Source: Lachnospiraceae bacterium (GTDB lineage: Bacteria; Bacillota; Clostridia; Lachnospirales; Lachnospiraceae). From it: a stretch of DNA of 7,574 nucleotides. The position numbers were made by a program, and so were the translations under genes. The DNA lies in assembly GCA_014804185.1 (NCBI GenBank), contig JAAVAG010000164.1, forward strand, positions 1 to 7,574, read 5' to 3'. Positions 1 through 5,518 of the stretch are shown here, one piece after another. The notes beneath the pieces are model-generated. The model had not been told where the DNA came from. It worked only from the letters and a program-made list of their open reading frames with translations, and searched no databases. Within the stretch, counting starts at the first letter, position 1. Each line of letters begins with the position of its first letter.

Positions 1-246
1 AACCGGACCCAGAAGGATATCCCAGATAATACATCCTGTGACGATGTTGCTGAGCAGACATCCCACGTACAGTCCGGGAATTGCGGCGGGCGTAAAAAAG
101 GGCAGTATGGTCAGCGCTTCGGAAAATCTGACTTGAACCGCGTAGTGGTCGAGGCCAAATGCCGCGGCGATAAGCGTCAGTACCACGTAAAGCGCAGCGA
201 TCATAGCTGCCTGGGTGATCAGGGTTACGTTCTTGTTCTTTTTCAT
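1..246 (-). CDS. queT: QueT-family queuosine-precursor ECF transporter S component (5' part only)
   Basis: The first 82 residues of a hydrophobic protein that continues beyond the left edge. It begins MKKNK, followed by a membrane segment at about residues 8-30, then a conserved stretch with VRFSEALTILPFF (residues 39-51), PAAIPGLYVGCLLSN (53-67) and a second hydrophobic segment ending IIWDILLG. The R-x-SEALT-x-LP motif followed by GxxxGCxxSN is what I recognise as the QueT family: small integral membrane proteins that bind a queuosine precursor and work with the shared ECF energising module. Family members are usually about 160-170 residues, so roughly half is present. The ATG at 246-244 has AGGAG at 259-255, 8 nt upstream. 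The gene lies downstream of the PRPP synthetase but has its own promoter and a structured leader, so it is probably regulated separately. The substrate is inferred from the family only. Confidence 0.85.
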   Translation of the reverse strand, partial: MKKNKNVTLITQAAMIAALYVVLTLIAAAFGLDHYAVQVRFSEALTILPFFTPAAIPGLYVGCLLSNIVTGCIIWDILLGPV

Positions 247-254
247 TTGATTTT

Positions 255-318
255 CTCCTTTAGTTTTGTTTTTTCCCCGCGCGAGGCGCGGGTAGGTCAG
301 GAAGGTCTCGAACTGACC
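255..318 (-). promoter_or_regulatory. Structured queT leader, candidate riboswitch
   Basis: The roughly 70-nt untranslated leader holds two perfect hairpins right after the predicted transcription start: a 6-bp stem GGTCAG/CTGACC (295-300 with 313-318) around a 12-nt loop, and a 7-bp GC stem CCCGCGC/GCGCGGG (276-282 with 286-292) with a 3-nt loop. An A-rich stretch follows and leads into AAAGGAG. The first loop contains CCTT (302-305), which can pair with AAGG of the ribosome binding site (257-260). Loop-to-RBS pairing around an embedded hairpin is the kind of pseudoknot used by preQ1 riboswitches, and queT genes are known preQ1-riboswitch targets. I cannot match the primary sequence to a class consensus, so this is a structural candidate only. 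There is no U-run after the GC stem, so it is not an intrinsic terminator. Confidence 0.4.
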
Positions 319-324
319 GTTATC

Positions 325-352
325 AGTATAGCATGCGTCAGGAGAAAGTCAA
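325..352 (-). promoter_or_regulatory. Sigma-A-like promoter of queT
   Basis: TTGACT (352-347), a 16-bp spacer, and TATACT (330-325) preceded by TGC, giving an extended -10. The predicted start is near 318, just where the first leader hairpin begins. The -35 box lies only 13 bp past the prs stop codon, and I see no hairpin with a U-run between prs and this promoter. Read-through from the upstream operon is therefore possible. Confidence 0.7.
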
Positions 353-365
353 GTGAGAAAATGCT

Positions 366-1562
366 CTATGCGGTGGGAGGTAATTCACCGCTTTTATATT
401 TTGCCACAATGCTTTGAATCCTTTCATTGGGATTCAGAAGATCGCTGATAGAGGAGTCGTGGTTCAGCGTATCAATGATATACGCGATATATTTACTCAT
501 ATCGCAGGTGATATACCATTCGCGGTCCAAAAGTTCCGGGGGCTGATAGATCAGGTTGGTAGTCAGCACCTTGTCGATAATTCCGTTTTCAAGTGCCCGG
601 TCAAATTTCTCCAATCCGTTGGTGAATAATCCAAAGGTGGCAAAGACAAAAATTTTGCGTGCCTTTCTCTGTTTCAGGGCGGCGGCGACCTCCAGAACGC
701 TGTCGCCGGAGGAAATCATATCGTCGATGATAATCATATCCTTTCCCTCCACGCTTGTGCCCAGAAATTCATGCGCAACGATGGGATTGCGCCCGTTTAC
801 AATCCGGGTATAGTCGCGCCGCTTGTAAAACATGCCCATATCCAGACCGAGCACATTGGCAATATAGATGGCGCGGGTCATGCCGCCCTCATCCGGGCTG
901 ATGACCATCATATGTCCCGCATCGATCTGCAGATTTGGCACATGGCGCAGCAGTCCTTTGATAAACTGATATGCGGGCTGGACGGTTTCGAATCCGTTCA
1001 GCGGGATAGCATTCTGCACTCTGGGGTCGTGTGCGTCGAAAGTGATGATATTGTCTACCCCCATGCGCACCAGTTCCTGCAGGGCAAGAGCGCAGTCCAG
1101 GGATTCTCTCGAGGTACGCTTATGCTGTCTGCTCTCATATAAGAACGGCATAATGACGGTGATACGTCTTGCCTTGCCGCCAACGGCAGCGATGATCCTC
1201 TTCAGATCCTGATAGTGATCGTCCGGCGACATATGGTTTTCATGGCCGCACAGAGAATAGGTGAGACTGTAGTTGGCCACATCAACCAGAAGATAGAGGT
1301 CGGACCCGCGGACAGATTCCAGGATCATACCTTTTGCCTCGCCCGAACCAAAACGGGGAACCTTGGCGTTTAAGAGATAAGAGTCTCTCTGGTAGCCCGA
1401 AAATGCCAGGCTCTCTTTGTGCTCGCTTTCCCGCTCGGTTCTCCATTTTACGAGATACTGGTCGATTTTTTCGCTCAGGGGGCGGCAGCCCTCCAGCGCG
1501 ATGATTCCCAGCGAACCTACCGGGATGGTTTCAAGATTGCGTTTTTCTTCGCGGTTTCCCAT
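366..1562 (-). CDS. prs: Ribose-phosphate pyrophosphokinase (PRPP synthetase), long divergent form
   Basis: Predicted 398-residue cytoplasmic enzyme that would transfer pyrophosphate from ATP to ribose 5-phosphate, giving PRPP for purine, pyrimidine, His, Trp and NAD synthesis. The type I phosphoribosyltransferase fold shows as RFGSGEAKGMILESVRG (residues 70-86, matching the FxDGExxxxIxESVRG segment of ordinary Prs), TFDAHDPRVQNA (174-185, the DxHxxQ-like segment with catalytic-type His178), KRRD (247-250) and the PRPP loop IIIDDMISSGDS (277-288) with Asp280/Asp281. The loop has Ser-Ser-Gly where ordinary enzymes have Asp-Thr-Gly/Ala. Ordinary bacterial Prs is about 315 residues; this one has a charged N-terminal extension of about 60 residues and a longer C-terminus. 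The ATG at 1562 is chosen because AGTGAGGAT precedes it and overlaps the stop codon of the upstream gene 10 nt away, implying translational coupling. An in-frame extension to 1748 would lie inside that gene and is rejected. The activity is inferred; a paralogous ordinary Prs may exist elsewhere. Confidence 0.88.
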   Translation of the reverse strand: MGNREEKRNLETIPVGSLGIIALEGCRPLSEKIDQYLVKWRTERESEHKESLAFSGYQRDSYLLNAKVPRFGSGEAKGMILESVRGSDLYLLVDVANYSLTYSLCGHENHMSPDDHYQDLKRIIAAVGGKARRITVIMPFLYESRQHKRTSRESLDCALALQELVRMGVDNIITFDAHDPRVQNAIPLNGFETVQPAYQFIKGLLRHVPNLQIDAGHMMVISPDEGGMTRAIYIANVLGLDMGMFYKRRDYTRIVNGRNPIVAHEFLGTSVEGKDMIIIDDMISSGDSVLEVAAALKQRKARKIFVFATFGLFTNGLEKFDRALENGIIDKVLTTNLIYQPPELLDREWYITCDMSKYIAYIIDTLNHDSSISDLLNPNERIQSIVAKYKSGELPPTA

Positions 1563-1572
1563 GTGGTAATCC

Positions 1573-2544
1573 TCACTTTCTGTTTTCCATGCGTTTCTGA
1601 TACATTCTGATGTCCGGGCCGGACAGTTTGCAGAGCTTGTAGTAGCTGGTAATTCTGGAAAAAATTCTGTCGGAATAGCGGTCGCGCAATTCCTCCAGTG
1701 TAAGGTTTGTGGAGATGATCGTGGATTTCCTGCGCATATGGCGTTCATTCAGGCAGGCAAAAAGCTGGGAGGTGACAAAGGAGTTTGTTACCTCGGTTCC
1801 AAGATCGTCTATAATCACCAGATCGCAATTATACAGATCATCATATGTGCTGTAAAGGGATTCCTTCGCTTTGGTGTCGAAAGAATAACGGGCAAGCATA
1901 TCAAACAGTCCAGTGCTGCTGAAGTAAATGACGGAATAACCCTGCCGCAGCAGTTCCCTGGCTGTGCAGTAGGACAGTAACGACTTTCCCGTACCTACTG
2001 TACCATAAAAAAACAGGTTGCGGTAGTCGGTTTTAAAATTTTGTATGAATTCTTCGCAGCTTTTTACGGCATTTCGAAAGCGGGTCAGATCCTCGCCCTC
2101 ATAATAAGTATCAGAGAGGGAGGAAAACCCTTTCGATGTGAACAGTTTCTCCAGATTGGACTGTTCATATAAAAGATTCAGAATACGCTGTTTCAGACAA
2201 TGACACTTTTCTCCGTCTATATAACCGGTATCCTGACAGTCCTGACAGTCGTAAACAGGTTCCAGATAATCCTCCGGCAGTCCGGCGGAGCGCAGCAGGT
2301 TCTGTTTCTCAAGAGCCAGGCGGGCAAGGGTGGTTCGCAGCTGTTCCATTGCGCCGTCCTCGCCGCTTAACATTTTTCTTCCCTGCCGCACGGAGACGGT
2401 GGAGACGGCATCCTCCAGTTCCCGGTAACCGTCTACATGCTCATATACATAGGTTTTACGCTGGGACAGAAGACGGCGGTTGCGATCCTGCCTGTCCTCA
2501 TATTCCCGCAGAATGGATTCATATTGTGCGTTTGTCAGTGCCAA
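1573..2544 (-). CDS. DnaC/DnaI-type replicative helicase loader (AAA+ ATPase)
   Basis: 323-residue AAA+ protein. The N-terminal ~95 residues are charged and helical. A Cys cluster follows (C100, C103, C114, C116; CxxC-x10-CxC), the zinc-binding pattern of the DnaI-type N-terminal domain. The ATPase domain has Walker A GTVGTGKS (181-188), Walker B LVIIDDLG (242-249), sensor-1 STN (278-280), an arginine-rich SDRIFSRI segment (291-298) supplying the likely Arg finger, and a C-terminal GPDIR motif (309-313) typical of DnaC/IstB-like proteins. The family loads DnaB-type helicase onto melted DNA. The adjoining upstream DnaD-domain gene, 19 nt away, supports a replication role over an IstB transposition helper, and no transposase is near. 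It starts at TTG (2544-2542), chosen on ribosome-binding-site spacing. Gram-positive genomes usually name this gene dnaI, or dnaC by domain. Confidence 0.88.
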   Translation of the reverse strand: MALTNAQYESILREYEDRQDRNRRLLSQRKTYVYEHVDGYRELEDAVSTVSVRQGRKMLSGEDGAMEQLRTTLARLALEKQNLLRSAGLPEDYLEPVYDCQDCQDTGYIDGEKCHCLKQRILNLLYEQSNLEKLFTSKGFSSLSDTYYEGEDLTRFRNAVKSCEEFIQNFKTDYRNLFFYGTVGTGKSLLSYCTARELLRQGYSVIYFSSTGLFDMLARYSFDTKAKESLYSTYDDLYNCDLVIIDDLGTEVTNSFVTSQLFACLNERHMRRKSTIISTNLTLEELRDRYSDRIFSRITSYYKLCKLSGPDIRMYQKRMENRK

Positions 2545-2550
2545 GTCATA

Positions 2551-2556
2551 TCTCCT
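2551..2556 (-). promoter_or_regulatory. Ribosome binding site that sets a TTG start
   Basis: AGGAGA (2556-2551) lies 7 nt before the TTG at 2544-2542, an ideal distance. The nearby ATG at 2549-2547 is only 2-3 nt from this site and opens a frame that stops after four codons. The TTG is therefore the real start of the helicase-loader gene. Confidence 0.8.
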
Positions 2557-2563
2557 GTATCAT

Positions 2564-3682
2564 TCAGTTGCTCAGAAGTTCCCGTTCCAGCTGGTCAAAA
2601 TCATAATCATGCTGGGGAAACTGATTGAATTTATTGTTGTGTGAGGCAGCAGCAGGTCTGGAGACGCGCCGCTTCTGATACCGCTCATCTATTTTCTCAA
2701 TGTCCGATCTATAGTGAACGTTCTCTTTTTTCCAATTGCTGAGGATGCGTTCGGCATATTCAAACCGGTGACTGTCCGTTGCCAGAACGGTGCGGCTGCA
2801 CGCTTCGCGGATAATATCGGGATCAAATCCGTATTCTTTTGTCCAGCGGTTGATATATTCTGCCTCTTTATCGGTGGGAGCGGCGTCCCGTCCAAGGTCT
2901 TTCATGATGGTATATACGGTTTTATCATATCTGGATGCGGATTTTTCCGCCTGTTTGGGCGTGGAGATGCCCTCCTTTGCCCAGCCTATCGCCACAGCCT
3001 CTATGTACTTAAAACTTTTCTTGCCGCGTTCCACACAATATTGGATCAGATAGTCGATCAGATCATTGGAAAAATGAAGGCAGTCCGAAAAATACAGGAT
3101 AGATTTCATCTCCGAACAGCTGAGCGGCTTGCCGAGATAGGACTCCGCTATGAAAAGGAGTTCCGCTGTCTCCTGCCGGCCCTTGAAAGCTTTCAGCTGG
3201 TCAAGAGAGTAAGAAGGCTTGGCATAGAGATCTTCCTGTCCGTCGTCCGCCATGTCCGCCGCGGCCTCTTCCGGCATAGGCCCGACGGGAGACCGGAGCG
3301 GAAACGAAAGATCCGTATCCTGAGAAACTTCTGCGGGCTGTTTGGTCACGATAGAGAGGACGGGAGCAGACGGATGGGATACAGCGGCGTCTATGTCCAA
3401 CAGGTGGATGCCCACCAGAGTTTTGGAATCGTCGTAATCCAGAGACAGCAGCTGCTGTTTTTCCCAATATTTAAAGGCGCGCATGACGTCCTTTTCCGTG
3501 TGATTGAACCTGTCCGCTATCTCGGACACGCTGGTAGACAGGTTGGCTCCCATAATACGGAGCAGATACAGGTATACTTTCAGCTGCGCGTCATTGGCAT
3601 CTTTCATATATTCATCTATAAAGCGGTTGGGCACAACTGTAGAATCTACATAGTTGTCCCTGTAAATCGTCAAACACCCCAT
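2564..3682 (-). CDS. DnaD-domain replication initiation protein with two C-terminal DnaD domains
   Basis: 372-residue protein starting MGCLTIYRDN. Residues ~30-80 form a winged-helix DNA-binding domain (AQLKVYLYLLRIM, then SVSEIADRFNHTEKDVMRAFKYWEKQQLL). Residues ~100-165 are an acidic, Pro/Ser-rich linker. Two DnaD/DnaB_2-type helical domains follow. The first (about 171-240) ends in YIEAVAIGW (226-234) and the second (about 255-320) in YAERILSNW (309-317); both fit the YxxxIxxxW signature, with Val for Ile in the first. A basic tail RYQKRRVSRP and an acidic end complete it. Such proteins remodel DNA at the origin and help bring in the helicase and its loader, which is encoded 19 nt downstream. 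The ATG at 3682 is preferred: an in-frame ATG at 3730 overlaps the predicted -10 element and would not be transcribed from that promoter. A GTG at 3691 is a weaker alternative. DnaD versus DnaB-like assignment cannot be settled by eye. Confidence 0.87.
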   Translation of the reverse strand: MGCLTIYRDNYVDSTVVPNRFIDEYMKDANDAQLKVYLYLLRIMGANLSTSVSEIADRFNHTEKDVMRAFKYWEKQQLLSLDYDDSKTLVGIHLLDIDAAVSHPSAPVLSIVTKQPAEVSQDTDLSFPLRSPVGPMPEEAAADMADDGQEDLYAKPSYSLDQLKAFKGRQETAELLFIAESYLGKPLSCSEMKSILYFSDCLHFSNDLIDYLIQYCVERGKKSFKYIEAVAIGWAKEGISTPKQAEKSASRYDKTVYTIMKDLGRDAAPTDKEAEYINRWTKEYGFDPDIIREACSRTVLATDSHRFEYAERILSNWKKENVHYRSDIEKIDERYQKRRVSRPAAASHNNKFNQFPQHDYDFDQLERELLSN

Positions 3683-3720
3683 ATTATTCACCCATCTTCC
3701 AGAAATTTTAAGCAAGTCCA

Positions 3721-3749
3721 AGTATAACATATCACTCTCAAAAAGAAAA
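3721..3749 (-). promoter_or_regulatory. Promoter of the DnaD / helicase loader / prs operon
   Basis: TATACT (3726-3721) preceded by TGT, an extended -10, with TTTTCT (3749-3744) as a weak -35 at 17-bp spacing. The predicted start is near 3714, leaving about 30 nt before the ATG at 3682. GGGTG sits about 6 nt before that ATG as a modest ribosome binding site. The three genes follow with gaps of 19 and 10 nt, so one operon is likely. DnaA-box-like repeats begin about 48 bp upstream of the -35. Confidence 0.6.
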
Positions 3750-3796
3750 TAGACAATTTGCCGAAGAATCTTCTGAAACAGTGGGGCGGCGGGAAT

Positions 3797-3823
3797 TGTG
3801 GACAGTGTGGATATTGTGGAAAA
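3797..3823 (-). promoter_or_regulatory. Three tandem DnaA-box-like 9-mers upstream of the DnaD operon
   Basis: On the plus strand three 9-bp units sit head to tail with no spacer: TGTGGACAG, TGTGGATAT, TGTGGAAAA. Read on the minus strand they are TTTTCCACA, ATATCCACA and CTGTCCACA. The first fits the relaxed DnaA box TTWTNCACA. The second differs from TTATCCACA at one base and the third is weaker. The last two units recur as an identical 18-bp copy at 3949-3966. The array lies about 50-75 bp upstream of the predicted -35 of a helicase-loading operon, a natural place for DnaA control. DnaA binding is inferred. Confidence 0.5.
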
Positions 3824-3897
3824 GTATTAAATCCCGCAGAACCCTGAGCGGCTATTCGACCATAAATACGGAGAAATATGGCGGTCGTCCGGAACGG

Positions 3898-3958
3898 AAA
3901 AAAATAAAAATATCCACACTCCAGAGCGCTCCGCAGAACCATCCGGAATGTGGATATT
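3898..3958 (-). terminator. Intrinsic terminator of murC
   Basis: Eight bases past the murC stop, arms at 3945-3958 and 3909-3922 form a 14-bp stem with a single T-G wobble around a 22-nt loop. It is followed on the minus strand by an almost uninterrupted U-rich tail to 3898 (five T, one A, seven T, counting the arm's end). The loop contains the self-complementary GAGCGCTC. The stem arms are themselves ATATCCACA/TGTGGATAT, so the terminator is partly built from DnaA-box-like sequence. Confidence 0.85.
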
Positions 3959-3966
3959 GTGGAAAA
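3949..3966 (-). repeat. Second copy of an 18-bp DnaA-box-like repeat
   Basis: The 18 bp TGTGGATATTGTGGAAAA (plus strand) are identical to 3806-3823. They begin right after the murC stop codon and overlap the upstream arm of its terminator. The copy holds two abutting 9-mers, ATATCCACA and TTTTCCACA when read on the minus strand. A separate 10-bp direct repeat, CCGCAGAACC, occurs at 3834-3843 and 3931-3940, but in the opposite order relative to the 18-mers. The region is therefore not one simple tandem duplication. Confidence 0.8.
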
Positions 3967-5388
3967 CTAATTTCCGAGAAGATTTTCGCCGATTTTTACG
4001 ACGTCTCCTGCCCCCATAGTTATCAACAGATCACCGTTGATGCAATTTTGCAGTAAAAAATTTTCAACCTCATCAAAAGTGGAAAAATAGAAACATTCCT
4101 GCCCCAGATTTTGTATTTCCCGCTGAAGCGTTTCGGAAGTAATACCGAAAGTATCTGTTCCGCGCCCGCAGGCGGCATAAATCTCTGTCAGCACGACTTT
4201 GTCCGCAAGAGAAAGAGCCTGTGCAAATTCATGCAGGAAAGCTTTTGTCCTGGAGTAGGTATGCGGCTGAAACACGCACCAGAGCGTTTTGTGAGGATAA
4301 TTCTGCGCAGCTTTTAAAGTTGCGGTAATTTCTGTGGGGTGATGCGCATAATCATCTATTATAGTGACGCCGCAGATGCTTCCCTTATATTCAAATCTTC
4401 TGTCCGTCCCGGAGAAATGCCGGAGCGCCAGGGCGGCGGTCTGGCGGTCGATGCCCAAAAGGTCGGACAGCGCCAGAGCGGCAAGCGCGTTTATGACATT
4501 ATGTTCGCCCGGTACGCCCAGAGTGACAGGCGTGCCACCATTTTCCGGGGTGCATGCAGGTGAGGATGTGCATGCAGGTGAGGATGTGCATGCGCAGAAA
4601 GAAGCGCATGCGTGATCATCATAGCGGATCTGGCTGGGATAATAATCGAAAGTGTCTGAATGACCAAACGTTATGACACGGCACGGCAGGCCGTCTGTGA
4701 TCTCGTCGAGGTCCGGGATCTCGCCGTTTATAATCAGCGCTCCGTCCGCCGGAATAAGCTGTGCAAAGCGCCGGAAAGAAGCGCGGATATCCGCAAGATC
4801 CTTGAAGAAGTCCAGGTGGTCCGCTTCAATATTTAAAATAATACCGATCTTTGGAAACAGGCTCAGAAAGCTGTTGGTGTACTCGCATGCCTCCGTCACA
4901 AACAGGTCCGAACCGCCCACACGGATATTTCCGTCGATGGATTTCAGAATGCCGCCGATGGACAGGGTGGGATCCGTATCTGCCTGCAGCAGGATTTCTG
5001 CCGCCATGGAAGTGACGGTAGTTTTGCCGTGGGTGCCGCTGACGGCAATGGGAGTGCGATAGTTTTTCATGATCTGTCCCAGAAGCTGTGCCCTGGAAAG
5101 GGACGGAATGCCCAGTTCCTGCACGGCCACATACTCCGGGTTGTCGCTGCGGATGGCGCCGGTAAAGACAGCGACGTCAATGTCGGCAGTGATATTTTCG
5201 CGGCGCTGTCCATAATGGACACAGACGCCTTTGGATTCCAGCTTTTCCGTTAGCGCAGAGTGAGCGGCGTCGGAGCCGGATACACGGAAACCGGCGTCCG
5301 CCAGAACCTGAGCCAGTCCGCTCATACTGATCCCGCCGATACCTACAAAATATACATGAACAGGATGACTAAAATCGATCTGATACAC
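3967..5388 (-). CDS. murC: UDP-N-acetylmuramate--L-alanine ligase
   Basis: 473-residue cytoplasmic Mur ligase that adds L-Ala to UDP-MurNAc using ATP, the first amino-acid step of peptidoglycan precursor synthesis. The N-terminal UDP-binding domain has VGIGGISMSGLA (residues 15-26) and SGSD (37-40). The central ATPase domain has the P-loop SGTHGKTT (117-124), TEACEYTNSFL (165-175) and NIEADHLDFF (186-195). The C-terminal domain has FSGTDRRFEY (325-334), DDYAHHPTEI (345-354) and FQPHTYSRT (373-381). These are complete, so the enzyme should be active. A hexapeptide repeat array (260-283) sits in the loop before VPGEHN (292-297), making the protein slightly longer than usual. The start is GTG at 5388-5386, with AGGAGG 7 nt upstream. 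In-frame ATG and TTG codons further up would place that site inside the coding region. It is transcribed away from glgC and ends in a strong terminator, so it is probably monocistronic. Confidence 0.96.
   Translation of the reverse strand: MYQIDFSHPVHVYFVGIGGISMSGLAQVLADAGFRVSGSDAAHSALTEKLESKGVCVHYGQRRENITADIDVAVFTGAIRSDNPEYVAVQELGIPSLSRAQLLGQIMKNYRTPIAVSGTHGKTTVTSMAAEILLQADTDPTLSIGGILKSIDGNIRVGGSDLFVTEACEYTNSFLSLFPKIGIILNIEADHLDFFKDLADIRASFRRFAQLIPADGALIINGEIPDLDEITDGLPCRVITFGHSDTFDYYPSQIRYDDHACASFCACTSSPACTSSPACTPENGGTPVTLGVPGEHNVINALAALALSDLLGIDRQTAALALRHFSGTDRRFEYKGSICGVTIIDDYAHHPTEITATLKAAQNYPHKTLWCVFQPHTYSRTKAFLHEFAQALSLADKVVLTEIYAACGRGTDTFGITSETLQREIQNLGQECFYFSTFDEVENFLLQNCINGDLLITMGAGDVVKIGENLLGN
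4551..4622 (-). repeat. 18-bp in-frame tandem repeat inside murC (Ala-Cys hexapeptide array)
   Basis: Two perfect 18-bp units (4551-4568 and 4569-4586) are followed by two decayed ones. The palindrome GCATGC recurs at exactly 18-bp steps: 4552, 4570, 4588 and 4606. On the coding strand this gives the hexapeptides ACASFC, ACTSSP, ACTSSP and ACTPEN (residues 260-283), with Ala-Cys always encoded GCA TGC. Units three and four also form an 8-bp inverted repeat, GCATGCGC/GCGCATGC (4588-4595 with 4604-4611). The unit length is a multiple of three, so copy-number change keeps the frame. Confidence 0.92.
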
Positions 5389-5395
5389 ACTTATA

Positions 5396-5401
5396 CCTCC
5401 T
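5396..5401 (-). promoter_or_regulatory. murC ribosome binding site (sets GTG start)
   Basis: A perfect AGGAGG lies 7 nt before the GTG at 5388-5386. Choosing any upstream in-frame start (ATG at 5412-5410 or TTG at 5442-5440) would put this site within the reading frame, so the GTG is the start. Confidence 0.88.
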
Positions 5402-5403
5402 CG

Positions 5404-5433
5404 CCCATACATGGGTGTTCCGCCATCGGCGGA
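5404..5433 (-). other. Two small hairpins in the murC leader
   Basis: TCCGCC/GGCGGA (5419-5424 with 5428-5433, 3-nt loop) and CCCAT/ATGGG (5404-5408 with 5411-5415) lie back to back just before the AGGAGG of murC. No U-run follows. They may stabilise the transcript or affect translation; no known riboswitch class is recognised. Confidence 0.5.
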
Positions 5434-5488
5434 CAACAGCAATCTATGTGAAGAACGCCGTTCAAAGCGAAATTCTTCTTACATTTAT

Positions 5489-5518
5489 ATTATATTATTA
5501 TACACATTTATGGTGCAA
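5489..5518 (-). promoter_or_regulatory. Putative murC promoter
   Basis: TTGCAC (5518-5513), an 18-bp spacer and TATAAT (5494-5489) on the minus strand. A second TATAAT at 5502-5497 could pair with a weaker TTGTTT at 17-bp spacing. Either gives a leader of roughly 95-105 nt before the GTG. The region is AT-rich, so the exact choice is uncertain. Confidence 0.55.

Noticed and set aside
276..292. GC-rich hairpin as a terminator for prs
   Set aside because: On the minus strand the stem is followed by A residues, not U residues, and it lies downstream of the queT promoter.
1563..1748. 62-residue N-terminal extension of the PRPP synthetase
   Set aside because: It lies wholly within the 3' end of the helicase-loader gene, while the ATG at 1562 has a good ribosome binding site overlapping that gene's stop.
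1573..2544. IstB-type transposition helper
   Set aside because: The ATPase domain alone would fit, but there is no istA or inverted ends. The Cys cluster and the neighbouring DnaD gene point to a helicase loader.
2714..3727. 337-codon open frame on the plus strand
   Set aside because: It lies antisense to the DnaD-domain gene, whose domains and signature motifs are clear. Its translation is Arg/His/Phe-rich with no family resemblance.
3683..3730. 16-residue N-terminal extension of the DnaD protein
   Set aside because: Its ATG at 3730 overlaps the predicted extended -10 element, so it would not be in the transcript, and no ribosome binding site precedes it.
3797..3966. Chromosomal origin (oriC)
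   Set aside because: DnaA-box-like repeats are present, but there is no dnaA or dnaN gene and no clear AT-rich unwinding element beside them. A regulatory or titration cluster is more likely.
5389..5442. 18-residue extension of MurC from a TTG or internal ATG
   Set aside because: The perfect AGGAGG at 5401-5396 would lie inside the coding sequence. Leader hairpins also occupy this stretch, and MurC orthologues begin near the GTG.
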